A stretch of DNA of 64,000 nt from Mesorhizobium sp. 65-26. GTDB taxonomy: Bacteria > Pseudomonadota > Alphaproteobacteria > Rhizobiales > Rhizobiaceae. The stretch spans positions 1 to 64,000 of the forward strand of contig MKVL01000030.1 in assembly GCA_001899205.1 (NCBI GenBank). Reading direction: 5' to 3'. Each line of letters opens with the position of its first letter. Position 1 is the stretch's first letter. Positions 51,586 to 62,600 of this stretch are shown piece by piece. The notes under the pieces were generated by a model. It saw only the letters and a program-made list of their open reading frames with translations. It was not told the DNA's origin and made no database searches. The translations under genes were made by a program, and so were the position numbers.

Positions 51586-52593
51586 ATGAACACACTTCGC
51601 ACCGCCATGCTTCTTGCCGCCATGACCGCGCTGTTCATGGGCGTCGGCTTCCTCATTGGTGGGTCGGGCGGCATGGTGATCGCGCTGATCATCGCCGCGG
51701 GCACGAACCTGTTCAGCTACTGGAATGCCGACAAGATGGTTCTGTCGATGAACCATGCCGTCGAGGTCAGCGAGAAGAACGCGCCGGAATATTATGCGAT
51801 CGTGCAGTCGCTGGCCAAGCAGGCCGGCCTGCCGATGCCAAGGACCTATCTTATCGACAGCCCTCAGCCGAACGCCTTCGCGACCGGTCGCAATCCGCAG
51901 AATGCAGCCGTGGCGGCGTCGACCGGCTTGCTGGAGCGGCTCACCCATGAAGAGGTCGCCGCCGTCATGGCGCACGAGCTTGCCCATGTGCAGCACCGCG
52001 ACACGTTGACGATGACGATCGTGGCGACGTTCGCCGGCGCCATATCCATGCTCGGCAATTTCGCCTTCTTCCTGGGTGGCAGCCGCCAGAACAACAACCC
52101 GCTCGGCATCGTCGGAGTGCTGGCGGCGATGATCGTTGCACCCTTCGCCGCCATGATCGTGCAGATGGCGGTCAGCCGGACGCGCGAATATGAGGCAGAC
52201 CGGCGCGGCGCGGAAATCTGTGGGCATCCGCTCTGGCTGGCCTCCGCGCTTGACAAGATCGCGCGGGGGGCCGAACGCATCCCCAACCCGGATGCCGAGC
52301 GCAACCCGGCAATGGCCCACCTCTTCATCATCAACCCGCTTTCCGGCGAGCGCATGGACAATCTGTTTTCCACCCATCCCAGCACGGAGAACCGCATCGC
52401 GGCCCTGCAGCAAATGGCGAGCGAGATGGCGCCGACCGGCGCCCGTACCGCCCGACCGGCAGCGCCAGCCGAGGAACCGCGCCAGCCAGGTCCGTGGGAT
52501 CGTGCGCCGGACTCCTCGTCCGAACAGCCGCGTCAGCCCAAGTCCAATCCGTGGGGACGCAACCCGACCGGCCCGAGGGGGCCGTGGTCATGA
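51586..52593 (+). CDS. htpX: Membrane-bound zinc metalloprotease HtpX
   Basis: A 335-residue inner-membrane M48B protease that takes part in quality control of membrane proteins with FtsH. Two N-terminal helices (residues 5-45) precede [20 protein letters not shown] and the zinc motif HELAH (130-134); two further hydrophobic segments (about 145-190) and [11 protein letters not shown] with the third zinc ligand follow. The C-terminal 60 residues are a proline-rich tail ([20 protein letters not shown]), longer than in E. coli. Its TGA overlaps the ATG of rsmB, so the two are coupled. Confidence 0.95.
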   Translation: MNTLRTAMLLAAMTALFMGVGFLIGGSGGMVIALIIAAGTNLFSYWNADKMVLSMNHAVEVSEKNAPEYYAIVQSLAKQAGLPMPRTYLIDSPQPNAFATGRNPQNAAVAASTGLLERLTHEEVAAVMAHELAHVQHRDTLTMTIVATFAGAISMLGNFAFFLGGSRQNNNPLGIVGVLAAMIVAPFAAMIVQMAVSRTREYEADRRGAEICGHPLWLASALDKIARGAERIPNPDAERNPAMAHLFIINPLSGERMDNLFSTHPSTENRIAALQQMASEMAPTGARTARPAAPAEEPRQPGPWDRAPDSSSEQPRQPKSNPWGRNPTGPRGPWS

Positions 52594-53966
52594 ACGTAAC
52601 GAAGGGACGGCGACGCCCGCCTTCTGCTGACCAACGGCCGAACAGCGATGTCGCCGGCCTTGCCGCGCGCAAGGCGGCGGCGCGGCTGCTGGCCGCCGTC
52701 ATCGACGCGCATACACCGCTCGACGGGCTGACCGACAATGAACATGGTCATCCGCAGTACAGGGCGCTCGACCCGCGCGACCGCGCGCTGGTGCGCGCCA
52801 TACTGGTCACGGCGCTGCGCTACCGCCTGACGATAGCGGCGCTGCTTGCCCGCCGGCTGGAGAAGCCCCTGCCCGCCAACGCCACCGCCTTGTCGCACAT
52901 TCTGCATGTGGCGGCGGCGCAGATATTGTTCCTCGACACACCCGACAGCGCAGCCGTCGACCTTGCCGTGACGCATGCCAAGTCCGATCCGCGCACGGTA
53001 CGGTTTTCCGGGCTGGTCAACGGCGTGCTGCGCGCCATGGCGCGCGCCAAGGCCGAGGAGTTGCCGGCAACCCTCGCGAGCACGGAAGAGGCGCCGCAAT
53101 GGTTTGCCACGCGGCTCAAGGCTGCCTATGGCGCGGAGAAGACGACGCAGATCCTGGCTGCGCATCGCCTCGAAGCGCCCGTCGACTTTTCCGTAAAGAC
53201 CGCCCCGGAAGGATGGGCAAACCGCCTCGGCGGTATCGTGCTGCCGACCGGCTCGGTGCGGGTTGAACGGCTTCCCGGGCCGGTCACCGAACTGCCCGGC
53301 TTCGCGGAAGGCGAATGGTGGATCCAGGATGCCGCCGCCAGCCTGCCGGCCAAGTTGTTCGGTCCGGTGGCCGGCTTGCGTGTCGCTGATCTCTGCGCCG
53401 CCCCCGGCGGCAAGACCGCCCAACTCATCCTAGCCGGCGCCCATGTCACGGCGATCGACGCCTCCCGCAATCGTCTGGCACGGCTTGCGCAAAACCTGGA
53501 ACGGCTCAGGCTTACCGCCGACATTGTGCAGGCCGATCTCTTGGAGTACGAGCCACCGGAGCTTTTCGACGCGGTGCTTCTCGATGCGCCATGCTCCTCC
53601 ACCGGCACGGTGCGTCGTCACCCCGACGTGCCCTGGACGAAGAGCGCCGCCGATGTCGAGAAACTGGCCGCGTTGCAGCGCAGGCTGCTCGACCGGGCTG
53701 TCAGTCTGGTGAAACCCGGTGGGCGGATCGTCTTTTCCAATTGCTCGCTCGACCCGCTCGAGGGCGAGGATCTCCATCGCGCCTTCCTCGCTGAAATGGC
53801 AGGCGTGATCGACGATCCGATCCTGCCCGGCGAGATCGCCGGCATCGATGCCTTCCTTACGCCCCGGGGAACGCTGCGTACCACGCCCGCCGACATGCGG
53901 CTTGGAGCGCCCGGCATTTCGGGACTGGACGGCTTCTTCGCCGCGCGCATGCAGCGCGCGGGATAG
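52590..53966 (+). CDS. rsmB: 16S rRNA (cytosine-C5)-methyltransferase RsmB
   Basis: A 458-residue m5C methyltransferase for C967 of 16S rRNA. An N-terminal NusB-like RNA-binding domain ([40 protein letters not shown]) is followed by the catalytic domain: SAM motif [39 protein letters not shown] with one catalytic cysteine, and [20 protein letters not shown], where the usual PCSLxxxEnE second cysteine motif is [10 protein letters not shown]. The start overlaps htpX's stop (ATGA). A GC-rich palindrome near 54030-54063 follows. Confidence 0.93.
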   Translation: MNVTKGRRRPPSADQRPNSDVAGLAARKAAARLLAAVIDAHTPLDGLTDNEHGHPQYRALDPRDRALVRAILVTALRYRLTIAALLARRLEKPLPANATALSHILHVAAAQILFLDTPDSAAVDLAVTHAKSDPRTVRFSGLVNGVLRAMARAKAEELPATLASTEEAPQWFATRLKAAYGAEKTTQILAAHRLEAPVDFSVKTAPEGWANRLGGIVLPTGSVRVERLPGPVTELPGFAEGEWWIQDAAASLPAKLFGPVAGLRVADLCAAPGGKTAQLILAGAHVTAIDASRNRLARLAQNLERLRLTADIVQADLLEYEPPELFDAVLLDAPCSSTGTVRRHPDVPWTKSAADVEKLAALQRRLLDRAVSLVKPGGRIVFSNCSLDPLEGEDLHRAFLAEMAGVIDDPILPGEIAGIDAFLTPRGTLRTTPADMRLGAPGISGLDGFFAARMQRAG

Positions 53967-54029
53967 GTCGCGCGCGACTATCCGCAGGAGGGCGCGGCAC
54001 CTTGATTTCGCGCATGATCCATCCTGAAT

Positions 54030-54063
54030 CGAAGGTCAGCGGAGAAAACCGTCTCCGCCTTCG
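54030..54063. repeat. Palindromic element after rsmB
   Basis: CGAAGG (54030-54035) pairs with CCTTCG (54058-54063), and CGGAG (54040-54044) with CTCCG (54053-54057), around an eight-base loop with a four-base bulge. It sits after TTTCGCGCATGATCC, a context typical of dispersed rhizobial palindromes; it may also act as a transcript end. Confidence 0.5.
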
Positions 54064-54221
54064 GGACCACGCCATGGCTCGAAATGCCGCAATACTGTTG
54101 ACCTTTTCTGGGATCACCCTGGACAAAACCAGGTGAAGACTACGACGGAGGGAGAATTTTGCCTTCGCACGACTTGTTGAATCACATAGTCTTCGCCGAT
54201 TGAGAATGGGGCAGGAAGGGT

Positions 54222-55946
54222 TTGGCGATCGCAGCCGGCAACACCACGCGTCTGTGGACGCTTGTCGTGCGCGAGTTCTGGCGCAAGACGCGTCGGCGCT
54301 TGCGCGCCGGGCCGATCTATCGTTGGCGCTATTCGGGCCGCACGCCTGAACGTGTCCTTATCGCTCCGCCCGATCTGCGTCTGGCCGACACGCAGATTGC
54401 GCTCGAAATCTACTATGGCCGCTTCCCGCTTTCGGGACACATGGTCGAGACTGGCGGCAAATCGCCGTTCCAGCTCGACGTCCCCAACTATGGCTGGCAG
54501 CGGACGCTGCACGGTTTCCGCTGGCTGCGCCACATGCGCGCCGCCGGGACCGAGCTTGCCGCCGCGAACGCACGAGCCCTGGTTTCCGACTGGATCACCA
54601 TGCACGGCAGCCATATTTCCGGCGTGGCCTGGGAGCCAGGCACGACCGCCAAGCGCATCATCGCCTGGCTGCAGCACTCGTCCGTGGTGCTGCAGGGCGC
54701 GGAGTTTCCGTTCTACCGCGCGTTCCTGAAGTCGCTCGCCATGCAGATCCGCTATCTCAAGTCGATGGCGCGGGAGATGCCGGACGGCAAGGACCGGCTG
54801 CGCGCGCGCATTGCGCTGGCCTTCGCGGCATTGTCGCTGCCGGCGCCCGCATCCGCGCTGCGCAACGCCACCCGCAATCTCGCCGAAGAGCTCGACCGGC
54901 AGATCCTGCCCGACGGCGGCCACATCTCGCGCAATCCGATGGCCGTCCTGGAAATCCTCGCCGACCTGCTGCCCTTGCGCCAGACCTATGCAAACCAGGC
55001 GGAGGCGCCGCCACAGGCGCTGATCGGCGCCATCGATCGGATGCTGCCGGCGCTGCGCTTCTTCCGCCATCAGGATGGCAGCCTCGCCCGCTTCAACGGC
55101 ATGGGCGCAACGATCCATGATCGCGTCGCTTCGGTCCTGCATCACGATGATACCGCCGGCGCACCGCTGCTGCACGCCCCGCATTCAGGCTACGAGCGGC
55201 TGTGCATGGGCGGCGTGACGGTGATCGCCGACACCGGACCACCACCGCCCGTCGACCTGTCCAATGCCGCGCACGCAGGCTGCCTGGCTTTCGAAATGTC
55301 GTCGGGCCGCCAGCACTATATCGTCAACGCCGGCATAGACACTTACGGCGCCGCGGAGTTCCGGCCGCTGGCCCGGGCCACGGCGGCGCATTCGACAGCG
55401 ACCATCAACGACACGTCCTCCGCCCGCTTCAGCCATTCGCTGCGGATCAACGACCTGCTCGGCTCGCCCCTTATCGGCGGGCCACAGCACGTGCCGTGCA
55501 AACGCATCGACCACAAGGGCACCCAGGGTTTTGTCGCTCGCCACGACGGTTATGTCGCGCGCTTCGGCTTCCTGCACGAGCGCGAACTGAAACTGTCCAC
55601 GGATGGCAATGTGCTGGCGGGCCGCGACAAGTTCCAGCGCCCGGGCGGCGCGCCGGCCCGCAACAGCGGTCGGGACTTCGTGACCGTGCGCTTTCATATC
55701 CATCCCGACATCAACCTGCTGCTCGACGAGCACGATCGACTGGTCCTGACGGCGCCTCACGCCGACACCTGGGTGTTCACGGCAACGGAAGTGGTGCCCG
55801 AAGTCGAGGAATCGATCTATTTCGCCGGCCTCGGCGGCCCTCGCCGCACCCGCCAGATCGTGCTCGCGTTCAAGGCGTCCGAAGTTGGCGAGGTGCATTG
55901 GCAGTTGACCCGCACCGCCATCGCCGGCCCTTCGGAACACGGCTAA
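54222..55946 (+). CDS. Heparinase II/III-family protein
   Basis: A 574-residue protein with an N-terminal alpha/alpha-toroid half and a C-terminal heparinase_II_III beta-sandwich. Recognisable blocks are LALEIYYGRFPLSGHMVETG-like DTQIALEIYYGRFPLSGHMV (about residues 55-74), LRATIALAFAALSLPAPASA region, and in the second half FEMSSGRQHYIVNAGIDTYG and ATAAHSTATINDTSSARFSH, the part bearing catalytic His/Tyr in polysaccharide lyases. Members between rsmB and purH are conserved in Rhizobiales with no known substrate; there is no clear signal peptide. TTG at 54222 follows GCAGGAAGGG. Confidence 0.85.
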   Translation: MAIAAGNTTRLWTLVVREFWRKTRRRLRAGPIYRWRYSGRTPERVLIAPPDLRLADTQIALEIYYGRFPLSGHMVETGGKSPFQLDVPNYGWQRTLHGFRWLRHMRAAGTELAAANARALVSDWITMHGSHISGVAWEPGTTAKRIIAWLQHSSVVLQGAEFPFYRAFLKSLAMQIRYLKSMAREMPDGKDRLRARIALAFAALSLPAPASALRNATRNLAEELDRQILPDGGHISRNPMAVLEILADLLPLRQTYANQAEAPPQALIGAIDRMLPALRFFRHQDGSLARFNGMGATIHDRVASVLHHDDTAGAPLLHAPHSGYERLCMGGVTVIADTGPPPPVDLSNAAHAGCLAFEMSSGRQHYIVNAGIDTYGAAEFRPLARATAAHSTATINDTSSARFSHSLRINDLLGSPLIGGPQHVPCKRIDHKGTQGFVARHDGYVARFGFLHERELKLSTDGNVLAGRDKFQRPGGAPARNSGRDFVTVRFHIHPDINLLLDEHDRLVLTAPHADTWVFTATEVVPEVEESIYFAGLGGPRRTRQIVLAFKASEVGEVHWQLTRTAIAGPSEHG

Positions 55947-55976
55947 CCTGTCCCGCCTCGGGGGCTCGATCGGCCA

Positions 55977-56276
55977 CTAAGCGATACCGAACGCGTCGTA
56001 GGTGTTCAACACCGGCGACCCTGCGAAAGCGAAGCGGATCTTGTCGACCATTGCCGACGCCTGGCCGCTGGACTCGTAACGCTCGGCATCCTCGACGCCG
56101 CTCCAGATCGTTATGGCCATGAATGACTCGCGTTCCGCGTGATCCTGCAACAGGACCGCGCTGACATTTCCCTTCGCCGCGCGGATGGCGGGAATGGCCT
56201 CCAGCTCATAGATCGCCCTCAGCTCCTCCATCCTGTCCGGAAGTGCCTTGAACCTACCGATGCGGACTAATGCCAT
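55977..56276 (-). CDS. Antibiotic biosynthesis monooxygenase (ABM)-like small protein
   Basis: A 99-residue ferredoxin-like-fold protein. It begins MALVRIGRFKALPDRMEELR and has IPAIRAAKGNVSAVLLQDHA (about residues 29-48), ITIWSGVEDAERYESSGQ (about 55-72) and a C-terminal helix. ABM-domain proteins include heme- and cofactor-free oxygenases and stress proteins with unknown roles. It is convergent with the heparinase-like gene, 30 bases away. No strong catalytic residues decide the reaction. Confidence 0.8.
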   Translation of the reverse strand: MALVRIGRFKALPDRMEELRAIYELEAIPAIRAAKGNVSAVLLQDHAERESFMAITIWSGVEDAERYESSGQASAMVDKIRFAFAGSPVLNTYDAFGIA

Positions 56277-56339
56277 GGCTTTTCCCTCCGGGCTTGCGGG
56301 GCTGACTGATCTCATGCCGTTCTATTGCAGGAAACGACA

Positions 56340-56368
56340 AAGCTCCCCGCGGCGGAGCTTCACTTTTT
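56340..56368 (+). terminator. Hairpin with T-run before purH
   Basis: AAGCTCC (56340-56346) pairs with GGAGCTT (56354-56360), followed by CACTTTTT. It lies on the 5' side of the minus-strand ABM gene, so on the plus strand it would stop read-through from the heparinase-like gene before purH. Confidence 0.45.
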
Positions 56369-56498
56369 CGCGAAGGACGCCATCTGCTGGCACGCACGAT
56401 GGCTTTCGGTGCCATGACGGCGCGCGGCGCTTGATTTCCGGGCCTCATGTGCTACGGCGCGGGCTTCCGTCACACCAGCCGTGAAAGGCAGCCAGCTC

Positions 56499-58115
56499 AT
56501 GGCCGTCGCCGCCAAGAACATTCCCGCGCCCGACCTCGTTCCGGTCCGCCGCGCGCTGCTTTCGGTCTTCGACAAGACAGGTCTCATCGACCTCGCCAAG
56601 GCGCTGGCAGCGGCCGGCGTCGAGCTCGTGTCCACTGGCGGTACGGCAAAGGCCATCGCGGGCGCCGGCCTGACGGTGCGCGACGTCTCCGACCTGACCG
56701 GCTTTCCCGAAATCATGGATGGGCGGGTCAAGACGCTGCACCCGTCCGTGCACGGCGCGCTGCTTGGCGTGCGTGACGACCCCGAGCATGCCACGGCAAT
56801 GCATGATCACGGCATCGAGCCGATCGACCTCGTCGTGGTCAACCTCTATCCGTTCGAGGACGTCCGCCGTTCCGGCGCCGATTATGCGGCGATCGTCGAG
56901 AACATCGACATCGGCGGCCCGGCGATGATCCGCGCCTCGGCCAAGAACCATGCCTATGTCGCCATCGTCACCGATCCATCCGACTACGCCGCGGTACAGA
57001 ACGCGCTCGAGATGAACATCGGCTCGCTCTCGCTCGACTTCCGCAAGAAGCTCGCGGCCAAGGCCTTTGCCCGCACCGCCACCTATGACGCGGCAATTTC
57101 CGACTGGTTCGCGGAGACGCTCGAGGTCGAGCATCCGACATGGCGCGCCTTCGGCGGCAAGTTGGACCAGGTGATGCGCTATGGCGAGAATCCGCATCAG
57201 GGCGCCGGCTTCTATGTCACCGGCGAAAAGCGGCCAGGCGTCGCCACGGCGCGGCAGATGCAGGGCAAGCAGCTCTCCTACAACAACATCAACGACACCG
57301 ACGCCGCCTTCGAACTGGCCGGCGAGTTCGACCCGGCAGGCGGCGCCGCCGTCGCCATCATCAAGCATGCCAATCCTTGCGGTGTCGCCGAAGGCGCGTC
57401 GCTGAAGGAAGCCTATCTCAAGGCGCTCGCTTGCGATCCGGTATCGGCCTTCGGCGGCATCGTGGCGATGAACCGTATCCTCGACGCGGAGGCGGCAGAA
57501 GAGATCGTCAAGACCTTCACCGAGGTCATCATCGCCCCCGAGGCATCGGATGAAGCCACAGCGATCGTCGCGGCGAAGAAGAACCTGCGCCTGCTGGTCA
57601 CTGGCGGGCTGCCGGATCCGCGCGCCACGGGCACCATGGTAAAATCCGTCGCCGGCGGCCTTCTGGTGCAGAACCGCGACAACGCGGTGGTCGACGATCT
57701 CGAATTGAAAGTGGTCACGAAGCGTGCGCCGACGCCAGCCGAAATGGCCGATCTCAAATTCGCCTTCCGCGTGGCAAAGCACGTGAAGTCGAACGCCATA
57801 GTCTATGTCCGGAATGGCGCCACGGTCGGCATCGGCGCGGGCCAGATGAGCCGCGTCGATTCCTCGCGCATCGCCGCCCGCAAGGCGCTGGATGCGGCGG
57901 CAGCGGCCGGTCTCTCCGAGCCGCTGACCAAGGGCTCGGTCGTCGCCTCCGATGCGTTCTTCCCCTTCGCTGACGGACTGCTCTCGGCGATCGAAGCCGG
58001 CGCCACCGCCGTCATCCAGCCGGGCGGCTCGATGCGCGACGATGAGGTGATCGCCGCCGCCGACGCGCATGGCATCGCCATGGTGTTCACCGGCGTCCGG
58101 CATTTCCGCCACTAG
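56499..58115 (+). CDS. purH: Bifunctional AICAR transformylase / IMP cyclohydrolase
   Basis: A 538-residue enzyme for the last two steps of IMP synthesis. The N-terminal IMP cyclohydrolase ([20 protein letters not shown], about residues 11-30; [20 protein letters not shown], about 76-95) is followed by the AICAR transformylase with [40 protein letters not shown] (KH catalytic pair) and [20 protein letters not shown]. The length matches E. coli PurH. ATG 56499 is chosen; GTG 56481 would add six residues. Confidence 0.98.
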   Translation: MAVAAKNIPAPDLVPVRRALLSVFDKTGLIDLAKALAAAGVELVSTGGTAKAIAGAGLTVRDVSDLTGFPEIMDGRVKTLHPSVHGALLGVRDDPEHATAMHDHGIEPIDLVVVNLYPFEDVRRSGADYAAIVENIDIGGPAMIRASAKNHAYVAIVTDPSDYAAVQNALEMNIGSLSLDFRKKLAAKAFARTATYDAAISDWFAETLEVEHPTWRAFGGKLDQVMRYGENPHQGAGFYVTGEKRPGVATARQMQGKQLSYNNINDTDAAFELAGEFDPAGGAAVAIIKHANPCGVAEGASLKEAYLKALACDPVSAFGGIVAMNRILDAEAAEEIVKTFTEVIIAPEASDEATAIVAAKKNLRLLVTGGLPDPRATGTMVKSVAGGLLVQNRDNAVVDDLELKVVTKRAPTPAEMADLKFAFRVAKHVKSNAIVYVRNGATVGIGAGQMSRVDSSRIAARKALDAAAAAGLSEPLTKGSVVASDAFFPFADGLLSAIEAGATAVIQPGGSMRDDEVIAAADAHGIAMVFTGVRHFRH

Positions 58116-58149
58116 CTGATTGGCTGCCGTCCCGGACGGGAAGGACAGA

Positions 58150-59526
58150 TCACTCTTTCGGTTTGTCCGCCGGATAGGGCGTGCCGATCAGGATCGCCAT
58201 GCCTATGGCAAGGAACAGAATGATCACCGACATGCCGAGCCGCGATGAGCCGCTGGCGAGGGTGACGGTGGCGACCATGAACGGCGCCAGGAAACTGGTC
58301 GCCCGTCCGGCCAACGCATAGATGCCGAAATACCGGCCGGACTCCGCCGCAGTGACGCTGCGCGCCATATAGGAACGCGAGGACGCCTGTACCGGACCGA
58401 AGGCGAGGCCGATCAAAAGGCCGTAGAGGATGTATGCCTTTTCCGCGGCCGTGCCGAAAAGGCCGCCCGTGCTCTCGGTCGACAGTTGCAGCACGCCGAA
58501 CAGCGTGTAGCCGGGCCCGGTCGAGATGATGCCCAGGGTTGCGATCGACAGCATCGTCAAGGCGATCATCACCACCACCTTCGACCCCATCGCCGTATCC
58601 AGCCTGGCCGCGATCCAGCAGCCGAGGATGGCGACGACGTTGAGGATGATGCCAAACATGCCGATCTCGGTGATCGACCAGTGGAACATCGCCGCGGCGA
58701 AAGTACCGCCCAACGCCAGCAGGGCGTTGACCCCGTCCTGGTAGATCATGCGGGCGATGAGGAAACGGAAGATTCCAGTTCGCCTGCGCACTTCCGCGAG
58801 TGTCGATTTCAGCTCAGACAAGCCCTCGCGCACCGCCGGCCCGATCGGAATGCCCTTCACCGCGTCCGGCGTGAAGAAGAACATCGGCAGGATGAATACG
58901 AAGTACCACGCGGCCGACAGCGGCCCCGTGGCGCGCGCATCCTGGCCGAGCTTGGGATCAAGGCCGAAAAGCGGATCCAACCCGACGATCGTCTTGCCGG
59001 TTTGCGGCAAGCCGGCAAGCATCGCGACGACGAAGATCAGCGCGATCATTCCGCCGAGATAACCGAGTCCCCAGGCGACGTTCGAAATCCGCCCGATCTC
59101 GCTCTTCGGCACAAGGCGCGGCATCATCGAATCGTTGAACACGGTCGAGAATTCCGCCGCTACCGACGCGCATGAAAAAAGGAGGACGATCAGGAAAAGA
59201 TTTGAGCCGGGCGCGGCGAGCCACAGCAGGCAGAGGCTGACTATCTTGATGGCGGCGAAGAAGGCGATCCATGGCTTTCTCGGCCCGGTCTGGTCGGCGA
59301 TCGAGCCGAGCACCGGCGAGAGAACGGCGATGACAAGTCCTGCCGCCGCGATGCCGTAACCCCAAGCCGCCTGCCCCATATCGGGGTTTGGCGCCATGCG
59401 GGAAACGAAATACGGTCCGAAAATGAAGGTGGTGACAACCGTGAAGAACGGCTGCGCCGCCCAATCGAAGAACATCCAGCCCCAAATGCCGCGTCCGGAG
59501 GCACGCTGCACTGTTTCTACGGCCAT
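58150..59526 (-). CDS. MFS transporter of the UMF1 (Atg22-like) family
   Basis: A 458-residue transporter with about 12 helices. The family pattern is visible in WGWMFFDWAAQPFFTVVTTF (about residues 16-35), PVLGSIADQTGPRKPWIAFF (about 74-93) with the MFS loop motif, VFNDSMMPRLVPKSEIGRIS and SNVAWGLGYLGGMIAL. UMF1/Atg22-like members include amino acid effluxers but bacterial substrates are unknown. The ATG at 59526 is preceded by GGAGGGAAC. It is convergent with purH and downstream of gdh on the same strand. Confidence 0.9.
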   Translation of the reverse strand: MAVETVQRASGRGIWGWMFFDWAAQPFFTVVTTFIFGPYFVSRMAPNPDMGQAAWGYGIAAAGLVIAVLSPVLGSIADQTGPRKPWIAFFAAIKIVSLCLLWLAAPGSNLFLIVLLFSCASVAAEFSTVFNDSMMPRLVPKSEIGRISNVAWGLGYLGGMIALIFVVAMLAGLPQTGKTIVGLDPLFGLDPKLGQDARATGPLSAAWYFVFILPMFFFTPDAVKGIPIGPAVREGLSELKSTLAEVRRRTGIFRFLIARMIYQDGVNALLALGGTFAAAMFHWSITEIGMFGIILNVVAILGCWIAARLDTAMGSKVVVMIALTMLSIATLGIISTGPGYTLFGVLQLSTESTGGLFGTAAEKAYILYGLLIGLAFGPVQASSRSYMARSVTAAESGRYFGIYALAGRATSFLAPFMVATVTLASGSSRLGMSVIILFLAIGMAILIGTPYPADKPKE

Positions 59527-59673
59527 GTTCCCTCCAGCATCGTCCGCGCCGTCTCGCGGCCCGCGCCATGTCTGCATGTTTTCTTGTAGCGACGCAATTA
59601 AACATCATCCGGGCGCCGCCGAGTCTCGGTTTCCCGCCCCCAGAAACGAGGGCGAGGAACAAGTCGCCAAGCC

Positions 59674-62600
59674 CTATATCCCGGTCAGATCGCTCATCAG
59701 CCCCGACGCCACTGACAGCCGGGACACGGTGATGTCCCCGCCTTCGGTCAAGGCCTGCAGGCGCTCGCGGATGCGGGCCACCCGCTCGCCGCCGGCCTCG
59801 AGCCAGGCCGCCACCGGGTCGGCCGCCTTGCCGTGACTGGCCAGCGCCGCCACCGCGATGCCGCGTCGCGCCGCGCCGATCGTGTCGGTGGCGCGCGAGA
59901 GGGCGAGCTGGTCGTAATAGTCCGGAGGCGTGATCGAGCGCGCGGCGTCCTCGACGCGCGGGATGCGGAAGGCATCGCTGACGGCGAAGAATGCCTTGGC
60001 GGCCGTCACGATATCGGCCTCCGCCATGCGGGCGGTCAGCGCGATGTCAGGTATCAGTTCGCCGATATCGGCCAGGGCAAGCTGCTCGGCCAGCTTCTCG
60101 GGCGCGCCGCCCTTGAACAGGCCATGGCGCCGCTCCTCGATCCGTTCGCGCGAGAAAGCCGGCAGCAGCGAGATAAGCTTGGGCTCGAGCGCCTTGCGTG
60201 CCTCCTGCAACTCGGCGATGCGCTGGTCGAGCGCCGCGCTGCCGGTATCGTTCTTCAGATACCAGCCGCTGGTCGTGTAGATCAGCCGGCTGACCGCCTG
60301 GTAGAGGTCGAGTTGCACCTGCCCGTCGATATGATTGTCGAGCGCATCGATCTCGCGATAGAGCGCCGACAGGCCAAAGCCGTCCCGCACGACAGTGAAG
60401 GCGCGCACGACATCGGCGGCGCTTCTTCCGGTCGCTTCCTGCAGGCGGTTGACGAAGGACGGCCCACCCCGATTGACGAGGTCGTTGGCAACGACGCGGG
60501 CGATGATCTCGCGGCGCAGCCGGTGGCCATGGATTTCGGCCGCGTACTTCTTCGCCATCCGGTCCGGGAAATACCCCATGAGGTCGCGATCGAAATGTGA
60601 TTCATCCGGCACGTCACTGGCGACGATATCGGAGAACAGCACGATCTTCGCATAGGCGAGCAAAACGCCGAGTTCGGCCCTGGTGAGAGGCTCGCCCCGC
60701 GCCTCGCGGTCGGCGAGCGCAGCCGGCGACGGCAAGGTCTCGACCGTTCGGTCTAGAAGCCCCCGTCCCTCCAGCGCGGCCATGAAGCGCGCCTGGTGCG
60801 CGATGTCGGCGAGGCCGCGCTTGCGCGCAACCGACAGAGCGAGCGTCTGTTCGTAATTGTTGGCCAGGACAAGACTTGCGACCTCGTCCGTCATCTCCGC
60901 CAGCAGCTTGTTGCGCGCCGGGCGCGATAGCGAGCCTTTGCGCATCGCGGAGGCCAGCGCGATCTTGATGTTGACCTCGACGTCCGAGCAATTCACGCCG
61001 CCGGAATTGTCAATGGCGTCGGAATTGCAGCGCCCGCCGCTCAATCCGAACTCGATACGCGCCCGCTGCGTGACGCCCAGATTGGCACCCTCGCCAATCA
61101 CCTTGGCGCGAACCTCGAGCGCCGTGACACGTATGGCGTCGTTGGCGCGATCACCGACATCCGCGTTGGTTTCGCCGGACGCCCTGAGATAAGTACCGAT
61201 GCCGCCGAACCAGAGCAGGTCGACCGGCGCCCTGAGGATGGCACTCATGATTTCGACGGGGGTTGCCGTCGTCTTGGCGAGGCCAATCGCGGCCGCCGCC
61301 ACCTGAGGTAGCGTGATCGACTTCTGGTTGCGCGAGACGATCACGCCGCCTTCGGACAGTTTCGACTTGTCGTAGTCCTGCCAGGAGGAACGCGGCAGCG
61401 CGAACATGCGCTGGCGTTCCGCCAGCGACGCAGCGGCATCCGGCTCGGGATCGATGAAGATGTCGCGGTGGTCGAAAGCGGCGATGAGCCTGGTCTGCGG
61501 CGACAGAAGCATGCCGTTGCCGAACACGTCGCCCGACATGTCGCCGACGCCGACGACGGTAAAGGGCGACGTCTGGATGTCGCGGTTCATCTCGCGGAAA
61601 TGCCGCTTCACCGCTTCCCAGGCGCCCTTGGCGGTGATGCCCATCTTCTTGTGGTCGTAGCCGGCGGAACCGCCACTGGCAAAGGCGTCGTCCAGCCAGA
61701 AGCCGTGGCTCTCGCTGATGGCGTTGGCGGTGTCGGAGAACGTCGCCGTGCCCTTGTCGGCGGCGACGACGAAATAGGGATCGTCCTGATCGCGCCGGAC
61801 AACGCCCGCCGGAGGGATCACCCCTTCGAGACCGATATTGTCGGTGATCGACAGCAGGCTCGAAACGAAATTCTTGTAGGCGGAGGTGCCCGCCTCGAAC
61901 ACGGCGTCGCGGCTACCGCCCACGGGCAGGCGCTTGGGGAAGAAACCGCCCTTGGCCCCTACCGGCACGATGACGGCATTCTTGACCTGCTGCGCCTTGA
62001 CCAGGCCGAGCACCTCGGTGCGGTAGTCCTGCGCGCGATCCGACCAGCGCAGGCCGCCGCGCGCCACCGGGCCGAAGCGCAGATGCACGCCCTCGACCTC
62101 GGAACCATAGACGAAAATCTCGCGCCATGGCCGGGGCTCCGGCAAGCCCTCGACGGCGCGAGAATCGAGCTTGATCGCGAGCGACTGGCCCTTTTCCCTG
62201 GTGTCGGCGACGAAATGGTTGGTGCGCAGCGAGGCCTCGATCAGATTGAGGTAGCGCCGAATGATGGTGTCGTCGTCGATATTGGGAACTTCTTCCAGCG
62301 CATCCCTGATCTTGGCCTTGAGGTGCTTCGCCGCGACCGCGCCTTCCGTCTCCGCTTCAGGTCCGAGGCGCGCAACGAAGAGGGCGTGCAGGCCACGCGC
62401 GATCTCGGGGTAGCGGTTGAGCGCGGCGGCAATGAAATCCTGGCTCTGCGGAATGCCGGCCTGCTGCAGGTAGCGGCCATAGGCCCTCAATATGGTGATC
62501 TCGCTCGACCACAGGCCGGCCGTCTGCGCGAGACCGTTATAGCCGTCATTGTCGACGTCGCCGCGCCAAACCGACAGGAAGGCATCCTCGAACAACGAAC

